64,000 nt of DNA, taken from contig NZ_JAWHTE010000010.1 of NCBI RefSeq assembly GCF_032586175.1, positions 1-64,000 of the forward strand, given 5' to 3'. The stretch's first letter is position 1; the number at the start of each line of letters is the position of its first letter. This document shows positions 52,516 to 60,139 of the stretch, piece by piece. Made by a program: the position numbers and the translations under genes. Under the pieces are notes generated by a model. The model saw only the letters and a program-made list of their open reading frames with translations. It had not been told where the DNA came from and searched no databases. The stretch is from Ovoidimarina sediminis (lineage in GTDB: Bacteria; Pseudomonadota; Alphaproteobacteria; Rhodobacterales; Rhodobacteraceae).

Positions 52516-52578
52516 CCTCAATGATGTATTATCAAGACAAAGATCCAGAAGCAATCAACTGATTTTCTTGGAGTTTCT

Positions 52579-53019
52579 ATGTACAACAGAATACTCATCG
52601 CAACAGACGGTTCAAAGTTGGCGGAAAAAGCAGTTGACCATGGTTCTCGTCTTGCCAAGTCAGTCGGAGCAACAATTCTCTTTGTAACGGTGATCCAATT
52701 GATGTCCGACTTGGACCTGAAGAACAGCACCGAACGTGAAGTCTTCGATATCCACGACAAATCATCGAGTTCGTCCTCAAAAAAAATTCTTGCAGATGCC
52801 GAGAAACATGCCGCGTCGATTGGCGTAAACTGTGAAATCAAGCATGTCGGAAGCGAATACAAACCTTATAAAGCTATTCTGAAGGCCGCAAAATCAGAGG
52901 GCTGCGACCTGATCGTCATCGCATCTCGCGGGCATCGCGGAGTCAAAAAGATGCTTCTCGGAAGCCAAGCTCAGGAACTTATTTCCCTAAGCAGGATACC
53001 CGTCCTCGTTGTTCGCTAG
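52579..53019 (+). CDS. Universal stress protein (UspA family)
   Basis: The 146-residue single-domain Usp protein begins YNRILIATDGSKLAEKAVDHGSRLAKSVGATILFVTV. The ATP-binding loop appears in its C-terminal part as ASRGHRGVKKMLLGSQAQELI, where Ala replaces the first Gly of the G-x2-G-x9-G-[ST] motif while G-x9-G-S is kept, and it ends 'IPVLVVR'. The Ser-rich insert (SSSSSSKK, about 62-70) is unusual. Usp proteins bind ATP and are induced in stress or growth arrest in the cytoplasm. GC content is low compared with the neighbours. It is a short stand-alone gene. Confidence 0.9.
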   Translation: MYNRILIATDGSKLAEKAVDHGSRLAKSVGATILFVTVIQLMSDLDLKNSTEREVFDIHDKSSSSSSKKILADAEKHAASIGVNCEIKHVGSEYKPYKAILKAAKSEGCDLIVIASRGHRGVKKMLLGSQAQELISLSRIPVLVVR

Positions 53020-53326
53020 GAGTATTTATTATCACCAGCCCTCATTGGCGTCCCTCCTTGATATCCATGGCGAGACCACAGTAGCTTTACCGGCGTTGCC
53101 TAACGCAACCCGCTTAGCCTCGCTTGAAATCGGCCAAACAAAATTGGCGTTCTATTTGCAGGTTTACAGTGCTCAATTTTCTATAAATAATTTCTGCAGC
53201 AACCCACCGGTTTCTTGATCATAGCGCCAAAATCAACCCGGCTTAAAAGCGGTCGACCCCTGACATGCCATGACAGACCACTAATTACGGCCTTTGAAAT
53301 TGCCACCTAAAGATCGGCCAAGAATA
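53020..53326. other. AT-rich intergenic region, no gene
   Basis: The 307 bases between the UspA gene and the convergent secreted-protein gene are AT-rich and hold no credible reading frame or strong hairpin. Confidence 0.5.
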
Positions 53327-53713
53327 TCAACCTTCCCGTTCCGAATGGCACTTACCTGTATAATTTATATATACTTCTTTATTCTCTAATGACTTGGACA
53401 AGACGTTAAAGGATCCATCGTCCAATGAGATTCTTAGGTTAAGCTGCCGATTTTCATCCATGCAAGAAAACTCCAGAGCCTTCTCATCAAATTCCACGAG
53501 CTGGAAGGATCGTTTCTTACAGAGGGCGCGTTGATTTACAATTTTCCCGTCGTGAAGCAAAACGGAAAATTCGTGATCAACTTCGAGGATCTCCTCGGTC
53601 TTCAAGAGGGCTTTATCAATAGCGCAATTGAGGAAACTAAGTTCTCCTGCAGTAGCCGCGCTGGAATAGATTAATGTCGTCACCACAACTCCCAATACTC
53701 CCCAAGTGGACAT
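53327..53713 (-). CDS. Small secreted protein of unknown function, low GC
   Basis: From ATG 53713 the product has 128 residues with a signal-peptide-like N-terminus (MSTWGVLGVVVTTLIYSSAATAG). An earlier ATG at 53797 gives a longer N-terminus ending in the same segment; neither has a strong ribosome binding site. The mature part is small, with three cysteines (NCAI, ALCKKR, SCMDEN) plus one near the C-terminus (GKCHSEREG), and alternates beta-like segments. Base composition is AT-rich, unlike the flanking MscS gene, and hints at transfer. No family recognised. Confidence 0.6.
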   Translation of the reverse strand: MSTWGVLGVVVTTLIYSSAATAGELSFLNCAIDKALLKTEEILEVDHEFSVLLHDGKIVNQRALCKKRSFQLVEFDEKALEFSCMDENRQLNLRISLDDGSFNVLSKSLENKEVYINYTGKCHSEREG

Positions 53714-53896
53714 CGCACTGTCTTTTTTTTCTCTTGACGAATGCACCACGAGTGAAAACTTAGACCTGATTGTCTCTATTGGGAAAAGTGGTGTCATCTT
53801 GATCTCGAGTTGGCTCTTGCTGATTCTAAAGACTGGAAGCATCCGGATACATCAAGTTTGCGAGGTCGTTTGATATCCTTAGTTGTTGTCCGGCTC

Positions 53897-56215
53897 TCAG
53901 GGCTTTGTGCTGTCCTGAATGGCGGAAGATGCAGCCGCAGCAAGCTTGAGATTATCAACCTCATCTGAGCGATTTTTGCTATCGGTCCCCGGCATAGCCA
54001 CGCGAACTTCGCGACGCGCAAACGGAATGCCCGCCTCCGCGAGCTGCTTGTGCACCTCCGTGAAGATCGCCTTGCGCATTTCCCATTGCTTTCCAGGCTT
54101 AGCCGTAAACTTCCCCCGGATTGTCATGCCTACATCATCGATCGAAATGACGCCCTGCGACTTGAACGGCTCAAGGAAATAGTCGCCAAACTCGGGATGC
54201 TGTAGCAAATCCTGCCCGATCTTCTTGAAAATCTTTCTGACACGTTCAGGATCGGTGTCGAAGGGGAAGATGAACGGTAGCTTCATGATCCCCCAGTCAC
54301 GCGAATAGTTCTTCAGGAACTGGATCTCACCGTAGGGCACGGTGTAGACCGGTCCTCGGTGGTGGCGAAGCTGCATCGATCTGATTGATATCTTCTCGAC
54401 GGTTCCCTTGGTCTCTCCCATCTCGACGTATTCACCCATGCGGAAAGCGTCATCTATGAGGAAAAAGGCTCCGGACACCACGTCAGTCACAAGCTTCTGC
54501 GCGCCAAAACCGATCGCGAGGCCAGCGATGCCGGCACCGGCGAGAAGAGGTGTTGTGTCGATGCCAAGCTCGCTAAGTGCGATTAAGCTGAATACCGTGG
54601 CGATGGCAATATGCACAACTAAGCGTAAAAGTGGTAACACAGTCGACAGTCGCGAACCGCCCTTCCCCCCCACCTCACCCGCGCTTGCCGCCTCAGCGGT
54701 CAGCCCCTCTGAAGTCATTTCATTCGCGAGCTTGCGATTGATAAAAAGCGTAGCCAGTTCCCAGCAAAGATAGCCCAGCACTAAGACGAAGTTCACGTCG
54801 AAGAACGCATCGACAACGCGGCCGGCCGCCCCCGCGCTCGCCAGGAATTCACGCGTCAGCCCCCAGGACCCGGCGATAACTACCAGCACGATCCCGAACA
54901 CCAACACCCGCCCTATCCGCTTGTACGCAGATTTCGTAGCGGCCCACGCATCTTCGGCCACCTCCCCGGAGCCATGCATCTTAGGCATCAAATGGGGCAC
55001 CAATCCCCGGATCAACGTATCGAAGGCGGGAGCCATCAATAGAAGTGTAAGTGTCAGGATATCCGGGCGGTTGGAGAGCAAGTCCGCGGCGCCATAACTC
55101 ACGATGGTTGCCGCCAACCACCACATCACAAAAACCGACGCGATTGCAAAACCGGGATAGGCGCGGGCCACGCGATCCTCGAAGGCCGTGACGCTTTCTT
55201 CGTCACCGCGCATCATCGACACGATCCCCTCCCAAGCGTGCCATATGATCCAAGCTAGATAGAACCGAAACAAAAGGTCGAACCAAAAAGCCAGGCTCAA
55301 AGTACCCAACTGGACACCGCCCAGCTCGTTGAAGGTCGAGAGCGTAGTCCCCACACCACCCAACAGTGCGAGCCCCACGGGATGCCAGGAAAGGAAACGC
55401 GCGGTATTAGTATCGGTTTGGACCAGCCGATACTCGGGCAACTCGGGCGCCAGAACGAACCGTGCGATAGCATAAACCAGCCGGGGCACGAAGATGACGG
55501 CGAACAGGACGCGATCCGCAAGCGGAAGCAGATCGCCCAATGTAAACTGGTGCAGCGTAATCAGCGCCGCTGCATAGAACAGCACAAGACCCAATAGATC
55601 GCGCAAAGCTCGAGTGGTGAGAAAGCTAAATGCTTGTTTGAGTGTAGGCTCGGTCAAGCCATCTGGACGCACCAGCCGACGTCGCATGAAGCGGTTTGCC
55701 AGGAATTCAACCAAAAGCCCAACGGCCGATGCAACAGCAAGGCTCGATAGCAGGAGCCCCCATCCCACTCCGCCATAGGTGGCATTGAAGGTTGAGATGG
55801 CTTCGCCTTGTGTGGTGATCGCACTTGGAAGGCCGGTCAAGCCGCGCAACAGCGCGTTGAAGGCGCCAACTGTTCCGTGAAAAACGAGCTCGCCGAAATC
55901 CAGTGGTGGCGCCGCTGTCACTGCCTGCGCTTTCAGCTCATCCAACAGTATTGCCCGCACCTGCTCGTCTGACATTCGTGAAACAAGTGCGTCAATCGCC
56001 TCGGGGGGCAGGTCCTGCGAGAGGGTCGCTGTCGGCTCCCCGTCCGCTCCATTGTTTCCGGGCAGACCGAGCTGCGCAGCGGCAGGCAACGCGACAAGTA
56101 TCAACATCATCTGCAGTAACACTGGCCCCAATAGCGCGAGCATCACCGCCGGTCCGGTGACGGAACGGATCAATGTCAGTGACCTCAGGGCAGTATTTTG
56201 AAATCTCAGTTTCAT
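53897..56215 (-). CDS. Large MscS-family mechanosensitive channel, copy 2
   Basis: Start ATG 56215 after GGGA; an in-frame TTG at 56278 after GAGG is possible but would disturb the signal peptide. Product 772 residues. Signal peptide to about 48 (VALPAAAQ), a periplasmic segment with 'LPPEAIDALVSRMSDEQVRAILLDELKAQA', then about eleven transmembrane helices, a pore-helix region 'LGIDTTPLLAGAGIAGLAIGFGAQKLVTDVVSGAFFLIDDAFRMGEYVEMGETKGTVEKISIRSM' and the vestibule 'FNFP'-like end. It resembles the large MscK/YbiO-type MscS homologues. The repeated 'LLAGAGIAGLAIGFGAQ' pore segment is typical of this group. Inner membrane. Confidence 0.92.
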   Translation of the reverse strand: MKLRFQNTALRSLTLIRSVTGPAVMLALLGPVLLQMMLILVALPAAAQLGLPGNNGADGEPTATLSQDLPPEAIDALVSRMSDEQVRAILLDELKAQAVTAAPPLDFGELVFHGTVGAFNALLRGLTGLPSAITTQGEAISTFNATYGGVGWGLLLSSLAVASAVGLLVEFLANRFMRRRLVRPDGLTEPTLKQAFSFLTTRALRDLLGLVLFYAAALITLHQFTLGDLLPLADRVLFAVIFVPRLVYAIARFVLAPELPEYRLVQTDTNTARFLSWHPVGLALLGGVGTTLSTFNELGGVQLGTLSLAFWFDLLFRFYLAWIIWHAWEGIVSMMRGDEESVTAFEDRVARAYPGFAIASVFVMWWLAATIVSYGAADLLSNRPDILTLTLLLMAPAFDTLIRGLVPHLMPKMHGSGEVAEDAWAATKSAYKRIGRVLVFGIVLVVIAGSWGLTREFLASAGAAGRVVDAFFDVNFVLVLGYLCWELATLFINRKLANEMTSEGLTAEAASAGEVGGKGGSRLSTVLPLLRLVVHIAIATVFSLIALSELGIDTTPLLAGAGIAGLAIGFGAQKLVTDVVSGAFFLIDDAFRMGEYVEMGETKGTVEKISIRSMQLRHHRGPVYTVPYGEIQFLKNYSRDWGIMKLPFIFPFDTDPERVRKIFKKIGQDLLQHPEFGDYFLEPFKSQGVISIDDVGMTIRGKFTAKPGKQWEMRKAIFTEVHKQLAEAGIPFARREVRVAMPGTDSKNRSDEVDNLKLAAAASSAIQDSTKP

Positions 56216-56303
56216 GGTTTTTCCCAGCTCACTGCAATCTTGCTTGAATTCGTCGGCAACCAAAACAGCGTTCTGCAAGAGAACCTCTTCTTGTGATCGT
56301 AAT

Positions 56304-56570
56304 TCATGAGGTCTCCGCTCCCTTCGCCACCGCGAGTTGACCGTCCCACTTCTCGTTCGAGATCTTGGGTTCGTCCGGGTCAGCCATGTAAGACGAGGTC
56401 ATGATCTGAGTTTAGTTCTCGTTGACGACCCAAACAATGGTCTGATGTAGGTCCGAGTAGATCATCGGCAAATCAAAGCCCCGGTTGGTGAAACTGTTGA
56501 TCTCGTAGTTGATCGCAATATCACCAAGATCGGAATATAAAACGAATGGGCGAGGCTTCTTCTTTAGCAA
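56304..56570 (-). pseudogene. MscS-family C-terminal remnant with in-frame stop
   Basis: The reverse strand reads KKPRPFVLYSDLGDIAINYEINSFTNRGFDLPMIYSDLHQTIVWVVNEN, a TAA stop, then TQIMTSSYMADPDEPKISNEKWDGQLAVAKGAETS and a final TGA. This is the cytoplasmic C-terminal region of an MscS-family channel ('PFVLxxxLxDFxVxYELNAYT...MxxIYSxLHQxIxDxFNExGVQIMSPxYxxDP'). The 5' portion has been replaced by the IS110 element at 56580-57700. Both the premature stop and the truncation make it a dead gene. It lies directly upstream of the intact MscS copy 2 in the same direction. Confidence 0.8.
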
Positions 56571-56579
56571 CTGTATTTC

Positions 56580-57539
56580 TCAAGCGACTTGATTGGTCCA
56601 TTTCAGACGAGATTTGCAGAGTGCGTTTGCGATGATGACGAGCTTGCGTGCGACTGCCGTGATGACAACTTTGTGTGGCTTTCCCGCGGCTCGCAGACGG
56701 CCAGCGAAGGTTTTCAGAATCGGGTTGTGATGGCTGGGGACGAGGGCCGCCTGGAACATGACGTGTCGCAGCTGACGCCTCCCTCCGCCAATGGCGCGCT
56801 TGCCGCGCATGGCACCACTATCATTTGCGATCGGAGCTAAGCCCGCGAGCGCGGCGGTCTGTTCGCCCGAGAGTTGGCCGAGCTCTGACATTTCGGCGAT
56901 CAGCATGGAGCTGGCGACTGGACCGATCCCGGGAACGGAACGCAAGTTACCGGCAGTCGTAGCCTGGTCATCATCCGAGGCCATGGTCTGCTCGATCCGC
57001 ACCTCCAGCTCTGCAATCTGGCGATCGAGAAGGCCTTTCAACTCGGCGTCCATGGCGTCAAACATATCCGCCGATCCCAGCTTCCCGTGCGCCTTGATCT
57101 GCGCCAGGAGCCGTTTGCGGGTCTCGACCACCTGCCCACGCTTTGAGGTCAAAGCCCTCAGAAGGCGCAGCTTTTCATGTGGCAACTCGCGTCCTGCATC
57201 CGGTCGAAACAGCATGAACCGCGCGATGAGTTCCGCGTCGATCCGATCCGTCTTGGCCCGTGTGCCTCGGCTCGCGGCGAATGCTTTGATCTGCGCAGGT
57301 GGCAATTGCCGGGTCGCAATCCCGGCACCGTCGAGGGTGGACCACAACCGCCATTCCTGCCCGCCAGTAGCCTCGAAGCAAACCAGCGCGCCCAGTTCAA
57401 GAGCGAGTTGAGCGACCTGCTCGTGACCTTCAAGCTTGTTCGCCAGTCGCGCGCGCTTGCCTTCTGGCAGACAGTGAATATCCAACCAATCGCGGCTGAC
57501 ATCTATCCCGATGATCCTTGTCTGTGATATTTTACCCAT
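56580..57539 (-). CDS. IS110-family transposase/recombinase, copy 2
   Basis: From ATG 57539 the product has 319 residues. The RuvC-like DEDD domain shows RIIGIDVSRDWLDIHCLPEG, 'LVCFEATGGQEWRLW' and 'GTRAKTDRIDAELIARFM'; the C-terminal domain shows 'LRSVPGIGPVASSMLIAEMSELGQL' and the catalytic Ser region 'LAGLAPIANDSGAMRGKRAIGGGRRQLRHVMFQAAL'. It is a different lineage from copy 1 (about a third identical by eye). It may have inserted into the MscS remnant next to it. Intact frame. Confidence 0.92.
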   Translation of the reverse strand: MGKISQTRIIGIDVSRDWLDIHCLPEGKRARLANKLEGHEQVAQLALELGALVCFEATGGQEWRLWSTLDGAGIATRQLPPAQIKAFAASRGTRAKTDRIDAELIARFMLFRPDAGRELPHEKLRLLRALTSKRGQVVETRKRLLAQIKAHGKLGSADMFDAMDAELKGLLDRQIAELEVRIEQTMASDDDQATTAGNLRSVPGIGPVASSMLIAEMSELGQLSGEQTAALAGLAPIANDSGAMRGKRAIGGGRRQLRHVMFQAALVPSHHNPILKTFAGRLRAAGKPHKVVITAVARKLVIIANALCKSRLKWTNQVA

Positions 57540-57664
57540 GCTCTCTTCCTTCTGCTCCGCGGTCCTGATCGGCCGCATTCAACTGTTCGAGATGATCAAG
57601 AGAGACGGTGCTGGCTCGCTAACAAACGTGGTCAACGCCACAAGGCTCAGACGCCAAACACCGT

Positions 57665-57698
57665 CCCGTCACCGGCCTCGGCTAAGGTCGGTGACGGG
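57665..57698 (-). ncRNA. Structured leader upstream of IS110 recombinase 2 (candidate bridge-RNA region)
   Basis: CCCGTCACCG+GCCT and AGGT+CGGTGACGGG pair over 14 positions (one G-T wobble) around a 6-base loop, about 130-160 bases before the recombinase start codon on the same strand. The position and strength match what is expected for the structured bridge-RNA region of an IS110 element, by analogy with known members. Not proven. Confidence 0.45.
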
Positions 57699-57726
57699 GT
57701 CAGATTAGCAGACCGGAGATACAGAA

Positions 57727-58592
57727 GGCTCAGGACCCATTGATCGGGTTCTGCGCTTGTGATTCACCGGCGAAAAACGAGTGGTGACATGAGCAGTCTC
57801 TTCTGGCTGACCGAGGCGCAGGTGGCGCGCCTCGAACCTTACTTCCCGAAATCACACGGCAAGCCACGTGTTGACGACCGGCGTGTGCTCAGCGGGATTA
57901 TCTTCATCAATCGCAATGGGTTGCGGTGGCGCGATGCGCCTGCGGAATACGGCCCACACAAGACACTCTACAACCGCTGGAAGCGATGGAGCGACAAGGG
58001 CATCTTCGCACAGATGATGGCCGGGTTGGCTGCCAAACACGGCGAAGAGAAAACCGTCATGATCGATGCGACCTACCTCAAAGCCCACCGAACAGCGTCC
58101 AGCCTGGGCGTGAAAAAGGGGAGCGCGGACGCCTGATTGGCCGGACAAAGGGCGGCATGAACACCAAGCTGCACGCCATCTGTGATAGATGAGCCATGAA
58201 GCGCCATTGGTCCGAGCGACAATGGCGAATGGCGCCCGCTCAGCCTGTTTGTGACCGCCGGAGAGGTCAGCGACTACATCGGCGCGCGGGCTCTGCTGGG
58301 CAGCTTGCCGAATGTGGAATGGCTCCTCGGCGACCGCGGCTATGATGCCGATTGGTTCCGGGAAGCATTGAAAGACAAAGGGATCCGGGCCTGTATCCCT
58401 GGCCGCAAACAACGCAAGACCGCTGTGCGCTACGACAAGCGTCGATACAAACGGCGCAACCGGATCGAGATCATGTTCGGCAGGCTCAAGGACTGGCGGT
58501 GTGTCGCGACACGGTATGATCGGTGCCCAAGGTCTTCCTCTCCGCAATCGCCCTCGCAGCAACCGTCATCTATTGGCTATGAGTCCTGAGCC
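57727..58592 (+). mobile_element. IS5-family element, decayed copy
   Basis: Inverted repeats GGCTCAGGACCCATTGA and GGCTCAGGACTCATAG enclose an IS5-like transposase gene related to the intact copy at 36925. OrfA is whole but OrfB has a short foreign insertion after 'LHAICD' (about 58184-58235) and a one-base deletion near its 3' end. The element is 866 bases, about 24 longer than the intact copy. Confidence 0.82.
57789..58589 (+). pseudogene. IS5-family transposase, interrupted
   Basis: OrfA reads MSSLFWLTEAQVARLEPYFPKSHGKPRVDDRR...MIDATYLKAHRTASSLGVKKGS. OrfB starts MNTKLHAICD, then a stop and about 35-40 unrelated bases interrupt it, before 'RPLSLFVTAGEVSDYIGARALLGSLPNVEWLLGDRGYDADWFREALKDKG' resumes; the final residues are frameshifted (CPRSSSPQSPSQQPS in place of CPKVFLSAIALAATV). 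The catalytic Glu region (RIEIMFGRLKDW) is still readable. Not expected to be functional. Confidence 0.85.
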
Positions 58593-58806
58593 TAGCCCCT
58601 CTGTCCGATCTGCGGCTTCGATGGGCATCGCGACGACCTTGTCCGGCGGCTCTTCGTATCCGATCCCAACGGTGGAACGGACAAGGAGACCGCGGCCGTC
58701 CTGCCCCGGCTAGAGTCAAGTACTTCTGACGAGACCCTCGATCAGGCTTGAACAAGTGTGCTACTCTGCAATGCTTACGCACGCATATTACTTTGTGGAG
58801 GGCACA

Positions 58807-59115
58807 ATGACACAAAACTCTCATCCAGGTGGCGAAGATATCGAAGAACAGTTCAAGCTTGTCCGGGATGACGTCGCCCGACTTGCCAGACTTATAAGGC
58901 AGATCGGCGAAACGAAGAGCACCGAAGCACGTGATGCGGCTCTTGCAGAAGCCAATAAACTATTAGAACGGTCGCAAAAAAAGCTCGATGAGGGGATGAC
59001 TCGAGCAGAACGAACAGCGTCTTCAGTCGAAGAGTACATCCACGACAAGCCGGTGCAATCCACCCTAATCGCCCTCGGTATTGGCATTCTCGTCGGCCTC
59101 TTGGCCCGACGCTGA
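58807..59115 (+). CDS. DUF883/ElaB-YqjD-like small membrane-anchored protein
   Basis: ATG 58807 follows GGAGGGCAC. Product 102 residues. A long amphipathic helix (about 10-70: EDIEEQFKLVRDDVARLARLIRQIGETKSTEARDAALAEANKLLERSQKKLDEGMTRAERTASSVEEYI) leads to a C-terminal transmembrane helix (about 78-98, VQSTLIALGIGILVGLLARR). The 'VEEYIHDKPVQSTLIALGIGILVGLLA' end is the DUF883 signature (E. coli ElaB, YgaM and YqjD, which tether ribosomes to the membrane in stationary phase). A YqjE-like gene follows 15 bases later, as in E. coli yqjDE. Confidence 0.9.
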   Translation: MTQNSHPGGEDIEEQFKLVRDDVARLARLIRQIGETKSTEARDAALAEANKLLERSQKKLDEGMTRAERTASSVEEYIHDKPVQSTLIALGIGILVGLLARR

Positions 59116-59130
59116 TTGGATCAAGAAGTC

Positions 59131-59553
59131 ATGCTCAGCAATATAATCGGCGCTGTCTTGCAGGCTAAGGCGGCTGAAATAAAAAGAAAGGCAACTGGCG
59201 CAGTGGTGCAAATGGCTGCGTTCGGGCTTTTTGGTGTATCTTTAATATTTGGCATTGTTAGCGGATTTCTTTGGCTTGCAGGCAAAATGGATCCTTGGCT
59301 GGCTGCTCTTGCGATCGCGATCGTGGTGCTGATCGCTGCAATTGTATTGATGCTGATCGGTCGGATGATCATGCAGCAGAAATCCAAAAGAGATCGCGAA
59401 CAAACTGCTCGAGCGCTCGGTGAATCCAACGCTATTGTCCAAGCCCTGACCGGCACCAACATGGACGGCAAAGGAACCAACAATCCGAGCCTTGAACTGA
59501 TTGCTGCAGCCCTTGCAACGGGTATCATTTTAGGGCGTTCCCTCGGCCGCTAG
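59131..59553 (+). CDS. YqjE-like/phage-holin-3-like membrane protein
   Basis: ATG 59131 (an in-frame TTG at 59116 overlaps the upstream stop region). Product 140 residues with two strong transmembrane helices (about 29-55 and 60-85: AAFGLFGVSLIFGIVSGFLWLAG, WLAALAIAIVVLIAAIVLMLIGRMI) and a charged C-terminal tail with 'SLELIAAALATGIILGRSLGR' that could add a third. It forms a pair with the DUF883 gene upstream, as yqjD-yqjE in enterobacteria. The function is unknown; the stable pairing suggests a shared role at the membrane in slow growth. Confidence 0.8.
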   Translation: MLSNIIGAVLQAKAAEIKRKATGAVVQMAAFGLFGVSLIFGIVSGFLWLAGKMDPWLAALAIAIVVLIAAIVLMLIGRMIMQQKSKRDREQTARALGESNAIVQALTGTNMDGKGTNNPSLELIAAALATGIILGRSLGR

Positions 59554-59585
59554 ATCAAAATCGCAATAATCGCTGATCACAGATC

Positions 59586-59613
59586 TTTATAGATCCCATT
59601 CGGGGTCTATAAA
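59586..59613 (+). terminator. Hairpin downstream of the yqjE-like gene
   Basis: TTTATAGATCCC and GGGGTCTATAAA form a 12-bp stem with one T-G wobble around ATTC, 33 bases after the stop codon. No T-run follows. It probably ends the DUF883-YqjE unit. Confidence 0.6.
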
Positions 59614-59695
59614 GTACAAAGACGTACTGGCACCCTTGGAGCAAACCTATCTGACCAAGGACTATCGTCTCGCGAGACCCCGGCCGCAATTTAGC

Positions 59696-60051
59696 ATGCG
59701 CCGCAATCATTCGGCGCCGTCAGTTCTTTCCCAACAGATCCTTGAGTACGACGTTGTCCAGCATGGCGTCGGCCAACAGGCGCTTGAGCTTGGCGTTCTC
59801 GTCCTCCAGCGTTCTCAGCTTGGCGACTTCCGACACTTCCATGCCGCCGTACTTCGACTTGTACTTGTAGAACGTGCCCTGGCTGACACCGTGCTTGCGG
59901 CACACCTCCGCCGTCGCCATCCCGGCTTCCTGTTCCTTGAACATCCCGATGATCTGCGCCTCGGTGAAACGGCTCTTTCGCATTCGTTTGCTCCTTCGAA
60001 AGGTTGAGCAAACTCTACGCTAGAACGAGGGAAGTTTCGGGGGGCAGGTCA
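59696..60051 (-). pseudogene. IS3-family (IS407-like) remnant with intact OrfA
   Basis: OrfA (59720-59983, 87 residues) is complete: MRKSRFTEAQIIGMFKEQEAGMATAEVCRKHGVSQGTFYKYKSKYGGMEVSEVAKLRTLEDENAKLKRLLADAMLDNVVLKDLL. The terminal TGACCTGCCCCCCGAAACTTC (reverse complement at 60031-60051) is the usual IS407-group end. OrfB is missing after a few codons, so the element is dead. Confidence 0.85.
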
Positions 60052-60139
60052 CGCCGGATACGATCATTCAGCAAATGGTCTGGAGCCCGCAGTTTATACC
60101 TCTATGTTAGGCCGCAAACCAATCTGCCTTGAAAGTTCT

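Noticed and set aside
59131..59553. Second holin-like protein as evidence for a lysis cassette
   Set aside because: Its pairing with a DUF883 protein matches the yqjD-yqjE arrangement, not a phage lysis module.
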